Shown here piece after piece: positions 34,705 to 45,996 of a DNA stretch of 64,000 nucleotides (its first letter is position 1; each line of letters opens with the position of its first letter). Source of the stretch: Lobosporangium transversale. Its lineage: Eukaryota; Mortierellomycota; Mortierellomycetes; Mortierellales; Mortierellaceae. The stretch lies in assembly GCF_002105155.1 (NCBI RefSeq), contig NW_019029067.1, forward strand, positions 1 through 64,000, read 5' to 3'. The position numbers were made by a program, and so were the translations under genes. The notes beneath the pieces were generated by a model. The model searched no databases, was not told the origin of the DNA, and was given only the letters and a program-made list of their open reading frames with translations.

Positions 34705-36638
34705 AGAAATATGATACAGTCATTCATGTTTTGTTTCTTTGCTGCTCTCATGTTCACTTGACCGAAATGCAAAAAATGTTGAAGAAAGAACGGACTTTGA
34801 CCCAAAAATAAAATAAAAGATCAATTGGAAACAGATTTGCTTGTTGCCTTGATATTGTGTCTTTTACTCACCATGACCTACAAGGTCGCATTGAATCAGC
34901 TTTGATATTCTATTCAGTTGTAATTAAAAATCAAAAGCTCCTTTTGTTTCACAGGTACATGTACATGTATACTTGAAACTGAACTTTAAATCATTTAATG
35001 CACAACCCTTCATTGCATTCTTTCTATTAATCTCCATGGTAACCGTCCATTCCTCTTCATTTCTCAAATCTCATCACTCACACTGCTATTTCAAAGTCAA
35101 ACAATACTTCATTATGCCTACATGTTTATTTTTGCATTTCATATACTGATCTTGCATATAAACAAACTTGCTTTTTCCATTCTATATAATGTATTGTTCT
35201 GTCCTTCTTCCCCTTTCCACATTCCTTGGGCTCATGTCTTAATGAACCTGTGCCGATCATTAAGCAGGAGAGGGTTGTGCCATTTAATAGCATTAAATCA
35301 AAAATCTTTTCAAACTTTTTGGGGCAATTTATTAGAAATAAATAAGCTTTAAGAGGGGGCAAGAAGGATGTGAACAATTGCATATTTGTCTTGTATGCAC
35401 ATGCCTGCTTTCCACATACGACCCTGTAGTTCTGGTCACCCACTCTTAATGCAACTAAATAAATAAAAAAGAGCAAAAGATCATGCAGTCTCAGAATTAA
35501 AGTTAATGCGGACTGTCTTTCGTTTTGGTTTCCTCTTTGGTTACATCTAAAAAAACACAGCAACACACAAATACAGGACAAGGGAAAAGACCAGAAGACA
35601 TCACTGCATGATACTGCATTAACCCACAGATCTGTCTACGGCCAACAGTATTTAGTATAGCGTCTTTTTTTTATTTATTTTTTTATTATTTGAATGCTTG
35701 GGTTATCTTTCTGACCTTGTCATGTTTTTGCCTTTGTAGATCCAGTTCAAGTATGCAGGACAGTCGACAATGCAAAAAAAAAGGGCTCTCATATTGTTTA
35801 ATCCTATTGAATTGAGTTCATCACCTCCATTGTCTGTGTGTAGAAAGGTAAAAAGATGGTCAACGCTGTTCATGCGGAAGGGAGAGCATCTTCTCCATTT
35901 CGCTCTTCCTCCCATTGAATCTCTTTAACTACCTTGCTCAGTTTTTAATAAAATATTCCACGTCCAATCAAATAGTTATAATTAGACCCTCGCTGCTGGT
36001 TGAGGGCTGAATGTTATTGATTGTGTTTTTTTTTTCTTTTTTCTTTTTTCCTCGGATATTTCTTTTCGACGTCTGATGAGCATCCAGAAAAAACAGAATC
36101 CCCAATTGCATGCACCTTTGCTCACGCTCGCTCAACAACAAGCAATCAATAAGTGCCCAACGCTTTTTGCATTCAGCTTCAACAGCATTAGCGATGGTAA
36201 AAACCATACCATATTCTATTTGACCACGTCTTGACGTCGTTCTCTCCATGCTTTGTCTATTTTCTGCTCTCATTATTTTCTTCCTTTGAACGCGAGGATG
36301 CGTGACACAATACATCATTTGATTAAAATTATGTTCCTTGAGTATAAAGGCATTGCTGCCTTGACCTCTCCTTCTCTTCTCTTTTCTTCCCTTTCTTCTT
36401 CTCCTCCCTTCGTCTCTTTTGTCATTTCTTATTCTTATTCTACCCCCATTATCCTCTCTTTTTATATCTCTGCTTCTTTTTTTTATACATATATTTTATG
36501 TTTATTTTTTTTTTTTACTTATCACCCATTTGACTGTTCCACAAGTGTTGTCCCCTTTATTTTCTTGCAACGCAAATCAACACACAATTTTTCTTTGCTC
36601 TCACGCACGCACACTTTCCAACCACCTTTTTTCTTTGC
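33306..36638. other. Large divergent intergenic region
   Basis: 3.3 kb between RING paralog 2 (-) and an F-box gene (+). 33310-33660 is the purine-rich (minus-strand CT-rich) leader of the RING gene; 36360-36630 is the CT-rich leader of the F-box gene. In between are A/T runs (33706-33732, 33780-33802, 34344-34364 followed by ten G, 34664-34702), short ATGGCGAAGC repeats near 33949-33980 and one palindromic element. No convincing ORF. Confidence 0.5.
34514..34646. mobile_element. MITE-like palindromic element (133 nt)
   Basis: Terminal inverted repeats of about 35 nt: left GAGTCCTCGCCAAAAAGTCG..., right the imperfect reverse complement ending ...ATGAGGACTC, with an AT-rich centre. The right flank is TA and the left is TG, consistent with a TA target duplication with one change, as used by Tc1/mariner elements. 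No coding capacity. Confidence 0.6.
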
Positions 36639-38639
36639 ATGATGACACCAAGGCTGAAATGGAAACGATCACAGCAGCTCTCATCATCCATCAAGGACAA
36701 AGATAACGTTTCCTATCCTTCTTCATCCTCGTCCTCTTCCAGTAATGCACTCCCACCATCTCCTGCTCGAAAACTAAACCTGTCCTCTTTACTTACCAGT
36801 TACAAACAACGTACAAATCAACCTGCTCTCTCTGTCTCTTGTGCTTTGACCATTCCCGAAATCCTTCTTTTGATTGCTGCCTTCCTCAATCGTCCATCAC
36901 TGCTCAGTTGCGTTCTTGTCTGCAAGAAATGGCACAACATCTTCCAACCTTTACTTTTCCATGCTATTCAACCTACAGATTTTGATCGACCTGATTTTAT
37001 GACGATGTTCGAGCTCTATGCCCACTTTGCCTCATCTCTCAGCTGGATCCAAGAATTGCCTATAGCTTCTTCAATACCCAAGAAAAACACATGGCGCCGT
37101 ATATTTAGGAGAGGGTTAAGTACCAAGCCTCTTCTGCCCACCAAGAAACCGTTCGAACAACTAAAGGATTGTCTTTCGAATAGCTCCACACCCGCGTTGA
37201 AATCTCTTTCTGTTCGACTCCAGAATCAAGACCCAAATCTCGTCTTGAGCCTCTCTGCTAGTACAGTTGCTAGCTTGACTATCAGTACGAGAGGATACCC
37301 GGCCAGGAAGCCGCGAATGTACGTGGAGGACATCTTAAGGACATATCCCCACCTTATTCATCTGACTTTAGAGGGCCTCTATATTCTTACTTCATACCAA
37401 GCGGAGCATGGAAGTGCATTGAACTCTTCATCTCCTGCCCATGCATATCTTCCCTCGATCGCTGCATCAAATGCTGCGGGACTGATTATCCCAGCTACCG
37501 CAGCAAATACAGCAGCTAGTTTGTCCATTTCTTCTCCTGTTGCACAAACATTGGATGAAATAATAGAAGAGCAAACACAAGTACAAGAGGAAGAACAGGA
37601 AGTAGGGTCATCAAATCTGACGTCCCATTGGCCCCAATCATTCACGGCCCAAGTAATATCAGAAGATGGGGGTGATCAGAACCAAAGCACTGGCCAAGCT
37701 GGTCAGCAATATAGCAAAAGGGACAAGGGCAAAGCTAAAGTTTCCAAAGAAGTCAACAGACTTTGCCCATCTGTCCAAACGCTCAATCTACGCCTTGTAG
37801 ATATCTCTCAAGACGGTCTTTTGGCCCTGTCAGGGTTATTACCGAACCTCAAGAATCTTCTCATCGAAGAGTTCCTTGTACCGGATATGATGATCAAGAT
37901 TTATCGTTGGACGTGGTCTACAACTTTCATACGCTCACTTAGAGATGCGTTTCCTCATCTGAGAAGCATCCGCTTAGCATTTCCATTTGACAACATCAAG
38001 GAAGATACGATCGTTGAAATCCTTAGATCATTCCCATTATTGACCACAGTCGGATTCCGTAATTCTTTTTTTGGTAAACGAGCGATGGAGACTTTACAGA
38101 CATGTTGCCCATATGTGGAATGCCTTGATGTCTCGTTCGGGTGTGCAATCCGGGGCTTCAAGGGCTCTCTCCTACGATTTCTTCAATCATGGCCTAGACT
38201 TCGAGAATTAGAGGCTGATGGAGTGATATTTCATTTAGATGAGCCCATGGATGATGAGGTCCAACGGCAACCATGGGCTTGTACTAAATTAGAAAAATTA
38301 GTCTGTGGATTCCAAGGAACCGAATCAATGATTTTTCAACATTTATCTCAATTCCCTCGATTATCAAGTCTGACGATTTCATCCCCATCCTTGACCCTCT
38401 CTCCAATCGAGTCAACGCTAGCACGGCTGGAAAGGTTAACAAGGATGGAATATTTTTGGTTTTCACAGCTGAGGCAGCGCCCTTTGGATAAAGCTACCAT
38501 CCTTTGGATCCTGAGGCATTGGCCTCATTTGAAGAAACTGCATCTGGCAGGCGGAGCGTTTGAGCAAAAAGAGGATGTAAAGCAGTGGTGTCGGGATGCT
38601 CATCGCTTAAGTCTTCTTGTGGAATATGATCGAATGTGA
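36639..38639 (+). CDS. F-box protein with LRR-like C-terminal region (1)
   Basis: Putative substrate receptor of an SCF ubiquitin ligase. Single exon, 666 aa; ATG at 36639 follows a long CT-rich leader, and a second ATG is adjacent. Ser/Lys-rich N-terminus to about 60, then an F-box at about 67-112 (ALTIPEILLLIAAFLNRPSL, SCVLVCKKWHNIFQPLLFHA). The remainder contains irregular leucine-rich units (FPHLRSIRLAFPFDNI, FPLLTTVGFRNSFF, WPHLKKLHLAGGAF), interrupted at about 250-375 by an Ala/Ser/Gln/Glu-rich insert. Convergent with the second F-box gene at 39362-41296. The target is unknown. Confidence 0.85.
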   Translation: MMTPRLKWKRSQQLSSSIKDKDNVSYPSSSSSSSSNALPPSPARKLNLSSLLTSYKQRTNQPALSVSCALTIPEILLLIAAFLNRPSLLSCVLVCKKWHNIFQPLLFHAIQPTDFDRPDFMTMFELYAHFASSLSWIQELPIASSIPKKNTWRRIFRRGLSTKPLLPTKKPFEQLKDCLSNSSTPALKSLSVRLQNQDPNLVLSLSASTVASLTISTRGYPARKPRMYVEDILRTYPHLIHLTLEGLYILTSYQAEHGSALNSSSPAHAYLPSIAASNAAGLIIPATAANTAASLSISSPVAQTLDEIIEEQTQVQEEEQEVGSSNLTSHWPQSFTAQVISEDGGDQNQSTGQAGQQYSKRDKGKAKVSKEVNRLCPSVQTLNLRLVDISQDGLLALSGLLPNLKNLLIEEFLVPDMMIKIYRWTWSTTFIRSLRDAFPHLRSIRLAFPFDNIKEDTIVEILRSFPLLTTVGFRNSFFGKRAMETLQTCCPYVECLDVSFGCAIRGFKGSLLRFLQSWPRLRELEADGVIFHLDEPMDDEVQRQPWACTKLEKLVCGFQGTESMIFQHLSQFPRLSSLTISSPSLTLSPIESTLARLERLTRMEYFWFSQLRQRPLDKATILWILRHWPHLKKLHLAGGAFEQKEDVKQWCRDAHRLSLLVEYDRM

Positions 38640-39086
38640 TGATGAATGGCGGAAACAGGATCATGGAAGGACACAAACCAGCATCTTTTTTTTTTTTTTC
38701 CTGTCAATACGACCATCCATTAGACTGTCATACGATGTTGCCTATGACAGCCCTATATTCAAACTTATGTTCCCTTATAGAGGCCAAAACTAAAACTAGA
38801 TCCAACTATTGGATTTACTTTGTCTAGGTTTTGCTTAAAAAAAAAAAAAAAAAAAAAAACAGAATAAAGATAACAAATGAAGGGTTGAGGACACCTGTTA
38901 TCGCTCTGTCTGCTCTATCATTGGCAAACATACAATAGGTATAGTGGAGTTAACAGATACATTCCACATCAGGAACTCTGATACCATGGGAATATGATAT
39001 GAAGAGAAGAGGCTTTAGTACTTTCATTAAATGTATGATCTGCCAAATGTTTTCAAAGTTTAGATGTGATAAAAAAAAAGGTGGTT
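38640..39086. other. 3' spacer with A run
   Basis: T run at 38686-38699, A run at about 38838-38859; no gene seen. Confidence 0.5.
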
Positions 39087-39310
39087 TCAGGTGAAGCAGC
39101 CCTGGATCGTTGCTGTCTCAGTTCGACGGCTCTGACTTACTTGCTGCCGCAAAGGTTCGTTACTGTCATTGTACTTTATAAAAGATGCTCTGCCGCTCAT
39201 ATTAAATCTTAAGGTCTTATCCTTATAGAAGCCAGAGCGTGGATCCACCTCGCTTTGGTTGTTAGCATGCAGCTTAACAGGTTGGCCCATCCATAACAGC
39301 TAAAATGGTA
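39087..39310 (-). other. Possible unassigned exon
   Basis: After an acceptor-like CCATTTTAG on the minus strand, the frame reads LLWMGQPVKLHANNQSEVDP and onward with non-repetitive composition for about 50 residues to CAGCAA|gtaagt near 39140; read through, it stops at 39087. It could be a 3' exon of the F-box gene upstream (alternative end), a separate short gene or a fossil. No family recognised. Confidence 0.22.
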
Positions 39311-39361
39311 GATTTTAATCCCCTTTTCTTCTATACTCTTTAATAAAAAAAAGCAAAGTGA

Positions 39362-41296
39362 CTAAAATGTATAGGATGGTAGTTGTGAGACATGAACAAC
39401 CATGATACTCCTATCTGAAAGGCTCTCAAGAGCCTTTCGAGCGTCATCGTCTAACGGAAATATCCTGCCTTGATACCGAAGCTTCCTCAATTTAGGAAAT
39501 GCCTCAATGACCATCCGCACTTTGGTTGCATCTAGTTGATCTGTGAGAAGCATCCTAGTCATTCGATCCACACGGATGGGTCCAAGGACGAGTTCCTGGA
39601 CTGAGCGGAGGCTTGACCAAGCCTTCATGTCGCTGTCGTCATCATCTTCGCTATGGTCACGAATAGATACACATGATTTATGTGATCTCTGGAGTACAGA
39701 GCAATCCAAGCTCTTCTTGTCGAGCCCTAGCATAGCGGCGACTAGGAGTAATAAATCCTCTATAGACATGCTTAAGCATACTAGGCGCTTCATCTTGGCG
39801 AGTCGTTCGGAGAAGGCAGCAAAGCAAGAACTGCCATCAATACATCTTTTCTGCTCTACACTCCGGATGGTCTCATAACATGCCCAGGGCTCCAAGTAGC
39901 AATCCAATTTCCGTTCTGCTTCTTCAGGCCCCCCTGTTCCTTCATACCTCTCTGCTTCAGAGGTCCAGCTTAGACTTTGTAAAGAGGCTGCTCGGGCCAT
40001 GAAGCGATGAAAAGCTCCATGAGAATAAATAGATGTATCAAAACAAACTCGTCGTAACCCTGCAACAGTGGCTGTTGGAATCAAGGCTAGGACGTCATCC
40101 ATGGCTTCACAGCTCTCTAATGTGAGCTGCATTAGGTTGGGTCGATGCTGCCGAAAGAATCGATAAATCGATGGTTTCGTGTCCCTGTTAGATTGGAGAT
40201 GTCCAATGGCTAAGGTTTGGAGCTCATGACAATGATTGGTAATAGCATCCAGGATCTGGTTCACGTAATATGGTAGCATCCTGAACGCTATGTTCAAGTC
40301 CTGAAGACTAGGTGATTTTTCAAAGAGGAGTGAAACAGGGATATCTCGAAGGGATTCATCGATCCAGACACCTGTGAATTGAAGCCGTGTGAGCCTTGGA
40401 TGGAGAATAGATGCATCAGGTGTCAGTTGAAGTAAGCCCATAGGTATTTTGCCTGGACGGATCGTATAGGGCTTTAAGACAGTAAATTTTCGCCAGGGCT
40501 CCTTGCTTTTTGAAGCTGTAGTAACCCTCTTGCCTGTTGAACGTTTGATTCTTATCCAATGAAGCCATTTAGCGGCCCTGGTTGGCCGAGGCATTGAGGC
40601 ATTACCCTCTTCCGCCCTTCCTGCTGCAACCACTTCTTGTGTTACCTCCGCTGATGTTGTTGTTGAGATGCCTGTTGGTATCTCTGGAGTACCTACAATT
40701 ACTGCTTCTCCTGACAATCGCTGAGGAAGAGTGGGTATCTGCACACGGCTTGCATGTACTCTGTCAAGCTGAAGGCAAGTCAAGGTGGGACATTCCTGAA
40801 GCACTTTTAAAAGCAAAGTGATATCGCAAGATGTACCTACCGATCCATTGTGACCGATGCGTAGAGTCCTTAGCCGTTTCCATTGAGTAATAGCCACCAT
40901 GTGTTTCAATTCAATACCTCTATCAACCCATAATCTTAACTCTTGCACATGAGGCATGTTACTGGTCAAGATCTCAAGTCCATTGATAGAAGCAGTAAAA
41001 CGAAGGTCAAGGTCTAGCCGTTGAACCAAATGGCAGGAGCCGGAGAGAGTTATCAGATCGATATCATTGGCAGTGTAAGCGGTAAGGTGTCGAACAAGAT
41101 GTCCATATTTCTCTAGATAAGGGATGCCTGATTGGCGGATATAGATAAGGTGGTGCCAGTAGAATGCACGAAAGAAGCTGCACCACGCCCTTGAGACCAG
41201 CATGCAAGCCTTTTGATCGCGTGTGGAGAGATGACATCCGATGACATGGAGGAGCTCTGGTATTTCAATAGGATTATTTTTGAGACTGAAGGACAT
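39362..41296 (-). CDS. F-box protein with LRR-like C-terminal region (2)
   Basis: Putative SCF substrate receptor. Single exon, 644 aa. F-box at about 10-55 (IEIPELLHVIGCHLSTRDQK, LVSRAWCSFFRAFYWHHLIY). Irregular leucine-rich segments follow (LVQRLDLDLRFTA, VQELRLWVDRGI, LRTLRIGHNGSV, LMQLTLESCEAM, LVCLSMSIEDLLLLVAAMLG), with a polar Ala/Thr/Arg insert at about 210-275. Ends RSIMVVHVSQLPSYTF. It resembles the convergent gene at 36639-38639 in architecture but not closely in sequence, so a recent tandem duplication is unlikely. Confidence 0.85.
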   Translation of the reverse strand: MSFSLKNNPIEIPELLHVIGCHLSTRDQKACMLVSRAWCSFFRAFYWHHLIYIRQSGIPYLEKYGHLVRHLTAYTANDIDLITLSGSCHLVQRLDLDLRFTASINGLEILTSNMPHVQELRLWVDRGIELKHMVAITQWKRLRTLRIGHNGSVGTSCDITLLLKVLQECPTLTCLQLDRVHASRVQIPTLPQRLSGEAVIVGTPEIPTGISTTTSAEVTQEVVAAGRAEEGNASMPRPTRAAKWLHWIRIKRSTGKRVTTASKSKEPWRKFTVLKPYTIRPGKIPMGLLQLTPDASILHPRLTRLQFTGVWIDESLRDIPVSLLFEKSPSLQDLNIAFRMLPYYVNQILDAITNHCHELQTLAIGHLQSNRDTKPSIYRFFRQHRPNLMQLTLESCEAMDDVLALIPTATVAGLRRVCFDTSIYSHGAFHRFMARAASLQSLSWTSEAERYEGTGGPEEAERKLDCYLEPWACYETIRSVEQKRCIDGSSCFAAFSERLAKMKRLVCLSMSIEDLLLLVAAMLGLDKKSLDCSVLQRSHKSCVSIRDHSEDDDDSDMKAWSSLRSVQELVLGPIRVDRMTRMLLTDQLDATKVRMVIEAFPKLRKLRYQGRIFPLDDDARKALESLSDRSIMVVHVSQLPSYTF

Positions 41297-42462
41297 GAGA
41301 TGATGATGGGCCTTTTTCTACTGCTGTTTACTTTAACATGACAGCGGGAATTATGCGGCAATAAGTGAGTAAAAGAGATAAAAAGGTGGCAAAGAAAGAA
41401 GGAAGAAAAGATGGATTTTATTTTTGGATTTTGCTTTACTCTCCTTTTTTTTGGGCTATGCGATCTGATGTGGCGTTAAGAAACGGAAATCACTGATAGG
41501 CTGAAGAAAATTAATAAACACAGTCCTTGAGGATCGCGACCGCAACCCTTCAGCTTCTTCCTCTCACGACTTTTAGATAATTGAAGAGACAGCTGCAGAA
41601 AGATGATACCCTTGAGAGGAGGGCAGGACAAACTATTTGGGTCCACCTCGGCTTATTCTGGCTGGAGTTTGGGCTATGATGCCAGAGGTCATGGTGAACC
41701 TGGAAGCTATCATAAACCCTAACTTTGTAGTACAATGATCTGCGAAGTTATTGATTTTTTTTTTTCTTTTTAACCATTCTTGATCGAACGGTAAATATAC
41801 AACATACACCAAGACTCCTTCAGTTAACATTAAGCTGCTTAATTTCGTCAAGAGGTTGAGTAAGCTATTAATTTAGGTTCGAGAGGGATAATAAAGGCAT
41901 TATGTGAGTTTAATAGTGAGTGAAACCCTATTTTGGCTAACAATTTTTTCGAATTTACTATGGGCTTGAAATCCAGCAATCCATGGGCACTGTCTCGAAA
42001 TTTTATTTCGGCGTCGAAATAAATGATCAAAAACTAAACCGTCATGGAGCTATCTTGGCTTCTTTATTTGTGCAAATAAAAAACCTAATGACGACTTTCG
42101 CATGACCCTACCATCCGCCTGGGAATCCATTGTATCGTTTATTTATTGACAGGTGTAATATAGCAGTGATAATATTCGCCGCCGTAGTCTCGACTTGAAG
42201 GAGTGCAATCTGAGTTGATTCATTCTACCGCACCATAGAGCTTGACTAACTTGATCTTTTCCTGTACAACTCGGCGCGACTTGATTTGTCAGATCGTTTG
42301 CTTCCTCGTCTTCTTGCGTTCCCTTGATATATCTGGGTGGGTAAGCACTGCTAATAGAGTTTGTTGAGCCTGTTGAAACCAGAGGGAACCACAGCAACAT
42401 ATCATACCCAAGGTGATACACATATCTATGTTGGAGTGAATGGTGAAATGCCTGTATATGAT
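41297..42462. other. Intergenic region
   Basis: AT-rich; a second minus-strand frame at 42143-42450 translates to plausible sequence (AYPPRYIKGTQEDEEANDLT) and could be a 3' exon of the ORF at 42463-42708, but no splice pair gave a clean join. Otherwise nothing supported. Confidence 0.3.
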
Positions 42463-42708
42463 TCAGATGTAATGGACATTTATGGCGAAAGAAAGTATTG
42501 AGAGGATGTGAGCGATTATGAGAACAAGGAAGAAGGGGTTTGTATCCATTTTCAAGTCCTTGGCAACAGAGTGAGGTATTTTTTTTCTGGGGGTTCCCTG
42601 TGTTAAACGGCCAGACAGGAAGCTTAAAAGGCATACAGGCACACCAACGGTGAAAAAAAAATGTATACGAGCAAACAGTTGCTGTGCTTCTTTGTTGTTT
42701 GCATCCAT
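42463..42708 (-). CDS. Possible small membrane protein
   Basis: 81 codons: MDANNKEAQQLFARI, then two hydrophobic helices (HFFFTVGVPVCLLSFLSG and FFLVLIIAHILSILSFAI) joined by a basic loop. Part of helix 1 comes from a T run, which lowers confidence. A third hydrophobic stretch lies just downstream in frame after one stop (CITLGMICCCGSLWFQ). No family recognised; may be an incomplete model or chance. Confidence 0.25.
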   Translation of the reverse strand: MDANNKEAQQLFARIHFFFTVGVPVCLLSFLSGRLTQGTPRKKIPHSVAKDLKMDTNPFFLVLIIAHILSILSFAINVHYI

Positions 42709-43012
42709 CGCGAATTTTTTTTTTAAATATTTGGCGAGAATATTTTTTACAAATCTTGTTTCCTTTTTTGTTCGTCAATCACTGTCAATTGTGTGGACAC
42801 GAACATGCACAGGCTATTGAATAAACAGCTGAAACGTCTCTTTGATTTCTGCACATGTAGAAACACATTTTGCATTGCGGCGTCTTTTTTTGTTTTCTAA
42901 GCAATTTCAATGGAGCCTCCAGAAGAAATAAACAAACTTCATTTGACGGTCACTCCACAACCATACCATAGTTATAACAATCCCTAGGAAAGGAACTCAA
43001 ACGCGTCGGTAT

Positions 43013-44456
43013 TAATCTCGCTTCTGCTCTCCCTCCATCCACAAGGCACTGTACAATATCACCATTAACAAGGTACCGTCCAGTAAGAAAGGGTGCTTAG
43101 ATACGAACACCGAGAGAAATTCTCGGAACGGGGTTTGGACTCGTCCTCAAGTCATGCCGCGCATCCAGAAGGGCCTTCGAGAAGTCCACACCCTGAGCAC
43201 CCAGGACAAGAATCAGCTGGCAACAGCCCTTAGCTCTGTCTTCGATGTCTGCCTGTGTGCATATGAAGCGGACCCATGCATAGGGTGCCATAATGAGGAG
43301 AATGGTAGGATCGTGATATCCCAAGACTCTGATTTTTTTGCGTACGAACGAGTCTGCATCCTAGTACGACCCCTCCCACACCGTAGACGGAAGTTTGGGG
43401 TTTACGACGTGGATAACGTTATCCAAGCACTAAACCTGCCATCACACGAACATCTAGTGTTATTCTGTGCCACTGCAGGCAATGATTACCCAAGGAACCT
43501 CGAGACGATGGGCCCGATTAATAATCTACGATTAGTTCGAAAGATTGCGTGGAACAAGAACTACAATAAAATGAATGCTTCGAGATTACCTTAGGGAGGC
43601 TGGTGAGAACCTAGGGAGGAACGTAGCCTCTGAAGAAGGCCGTTTCAGAGTAGCTTCCCGCGTTTTTACTTCCGGCCATCAAACGTCGGCCCAAGCGTTA
43701 CCATCGAACAATGAGTTCGATAACCTCAAGCAGCGTCTACTCAATGCAAAGGATCACATAGAAGCCAGTTCCGGCCCATCTTTTCTGACAAGCCGAGCAT
43801 ATTGAGTGGGCGCACAGTTGATATCAGTAACTGCCATTAGCACGATAGGCCGGGCCTTAAGCATCCACCACGTCGGAGAAAGGCAAAAAAGAAGCAACAG
43901 AAAAAACAAAAGTGGAAGCACAAAGGCAAGAAGCCTCGGAGGGCCAAAAAAGAAGGATGCTACGAAGGTTGATCACAGCTACAGCAGTAAGCACCCTATC
44001 AAGGCCTTAACAATTGGACCCCTCAAGGCTTCTATGGCAAGGAAAGGCGGACTGGACGCAGATGAAAGGGATAATATTACAAGCCAGATCCGAGGGGCAG
44101 TTGTTGTCCTCAACCAACTACGCCGCTATGCATGCTGGGCGATTGCCTTGGACATTGAGAGGACCATGCGGTTACCAGGGGCAGCAAGGTCGAGGAAAGA
44201 GGCACTGGATGAGGTCTTAGACAGCACAGACTATTCCTTCCGTCTCGTCACCCTTCTTTTAAGTGGCCAAGGTGGCCCCAATTCAGCTTACACGAGGACA
44301 AAAATACAAGGAAGGGTGGTAGAAATATCCCACTATCTCCTCGCTTATGAACATTTCAAGGCCACCACTGAACTTTCTCTAATTAAGGAAATAGACATCA
44401 CATTGGGGGACGTGCAAGACTTTAATCTCCATTTCCAAGAGCGTCAGACCTACTAA
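43013..44456 (+). pseudogene. Decayed XPG/FEN1-like PIN nuclease gene
   Basis: Flap-endonuclease superfamily. The frame opens after a stop near 43010 and carries the XPG-I signature: YEADPCIG (catalytic-type E-A-D), VISQDSDFFAYERV (D-S-D), then a helix-hairpin-helix-like CATAGNDYPRNLETMG. At about 43575 the coding frame shifts and continues MLRDYLREAGENLG... FRVASRVFTSG, a pattern typical after the H3TH of this family. A TGA interrupts that frame at 43803-43805, after which it runs on to 44456 (RRYACWAIALDIERTMRLPG, ATTELSLIKEIDITLGDV). The XPG-N half, with the start and first Asp, is missing. One frameshift, one stop and the missing N-terminus make it a pseudogene; an assembly error could explain one lesion but hardly all three. 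No introns are evident. Its 3' extension continues at 44600. Confidence 0.75.
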
Positions 44457-44599
44457 TGGGCCAAGTACAGACATCATTAAGGCAGCACTACAGGAACGCA
44501 ATGGTATAGCTTGTGTAGGGTATTTTCATGCATATTCCGCAATCAAATGCTCTCTATTCAGACTCTCTTATTTTTTTTATTTTTTTTATATTGACTGTG

Positions 44600-45068
44600 C
44601 CCATCATATGCGAAAAGAGAAGTTACAAGTCTATAGGGTTTTAGCTTTGAGAAGAGCACATCCAAAAAGACAGATGCACTGCCACATCACGAAATACAGA
44701 CTACAGAGCATGGAAGGAAGCGTCGTCGGGAATGCGATGAAAGCGAAACAAACGGCTGCGGATCGGATGTTACAGCTGGCCCAAGAGAGCCAAAGCGTGC
44801 ACGGAGAAAGGCTTTTCAAACATATTTCACCTCCGTGCACATGACCCGTAGCAGGTCGCGAAAGTTGGCTGCTGCCAAGTCTCAAAGAGAAGCCGAAGAG
44901 GGAAAAGCAGTCAGGGTAGGGAAACAGCCATCCGAGATTGCCACCATAGGGTCGCTATACCAGGCCAAGACAACCGGATCCGCTAGGGCAGATCCAGCTA
45001 CAAGGGCCATCATGCCAACTCAGCGACTGCAAAAAGTGGTGGAAAATCCAGTGCGCAACTGGCACTGA
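44600..45068 (+). pseudogene. Basic C-terminal region of the XPG-like family
   Basis: Lies about 150 nt after the XPG-like pseudogene on the same strand. One frame reads SKKTDALPHHEIQTTEHG, then GRKRRRECDESETNGCGSDV and REPKRARRKAFQTYFTSV, running to a stop at 45066-45068. The segment NGCGSDV..REPKRARRK is clearly related to NGYDSDV..RKEPKRVKRK encoded near 63.3 kb (minus) and 63.9 kb (plus), with nucleotide similarity over at least 90 nt (compare 44708-44810 with 63890-63995). This marks it as part of a repeated family. Function unknown; the run of basic residues suggests nucleic-acid binding or a nuclear signal. Confidence 0.6.
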
Positions 45069-45996
45069 GTTCCTGAGGCACTCCTCCTACGGGATGTACA
45101 AGGAGGACTGGAGCTCCCGGAGAAGCAAAGTCGGAAGTAGTGGCAAAAAGGGCTAGGATCGACGGCATCGTCCGACGGGACATGGTGGCTGTAAGGAGCC
45201 ACCAATACAGCAGAAGAACGGCTGAAGCGGAGAGAATGATGAAGAAAAAGAGAATAGGCCACAAAGCTCTTCACTCATGCGAACATGATGTTTACCTATT
45301 TGCCGTGGTCACCCTCTTCGTAAGGGTATGGATTATAATAAAAAAAAAAAAAAAAAAAAAAAGAAAGAAAGAAAGAATGTGGTAACACTTCTTTTTTGTT
45401 TATAAAAAAAATAAAGAAATCCCCAGTGCTTGGGATTGTTACAAATCATCATCAACTAGTATAATAACTACAGATGGTTTTGAAAAGGAACACAAAGACA
45501 ACAAGGCGATAAGATAATGATAGCACAATGGGCAGTAAATCATAAATCAAAAGGGATTTAGTGCTTGAAAGACTTTATTGACCGTTCATTTTAAGCAATA
45601 CTTTTGAATGGCCCTAGAGGACCATTTTCAAATGCTATCACAGGATCCCTGCTTGGAAAGGATGAGTGAGCGACTGGAATTTTTTTTTTGCCACCCCTCA
45701 CCATCATGCGTATTTTACGCGCCGTCCACATTCTAATCATCACATTTTCCCTCTGATACTACTGGACGGTAAGCAAAGAACAAAATTGTTATCATGTATT
45801 AATGTTCATTTGCGCATGGCTTTTGGTGAATATTCTGTTCCTTTCAAAACACTTTAATCTATTTTTATAAAGAACAAAATGATGCTTGTTGACTAATATA
45901 CAATGTTGGAAAGTGGGGAGGGTTGATGTTATATGACAAATGCTATATACACTAGTTTTTTTTTGTTATTGCTGCTGTTGATATTGTTATTGCGCG
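45069..45996. other. Spacer with A run and AAAG repeat
   Basis: A run at about 45341-45362 followed by several AAAG units, downstream of the XPG-like remnant. Otherwise AT-rich; no gene. Confidence 0.45.

Noticed and set aside
35126-36318. Two minus-strand ORFs (about 150 and 116 codons)
   Set aside because: No recognisable motifs or supporting splice structure; the second overlaps the leader region of the F-box gene.
45341-45384. A run as retroposon poly(A) tail of the XPG-like remnant
   Set aside because: A runs of this length occur throughout the window, so one 270 nt downstream is not evidence for retroposition.
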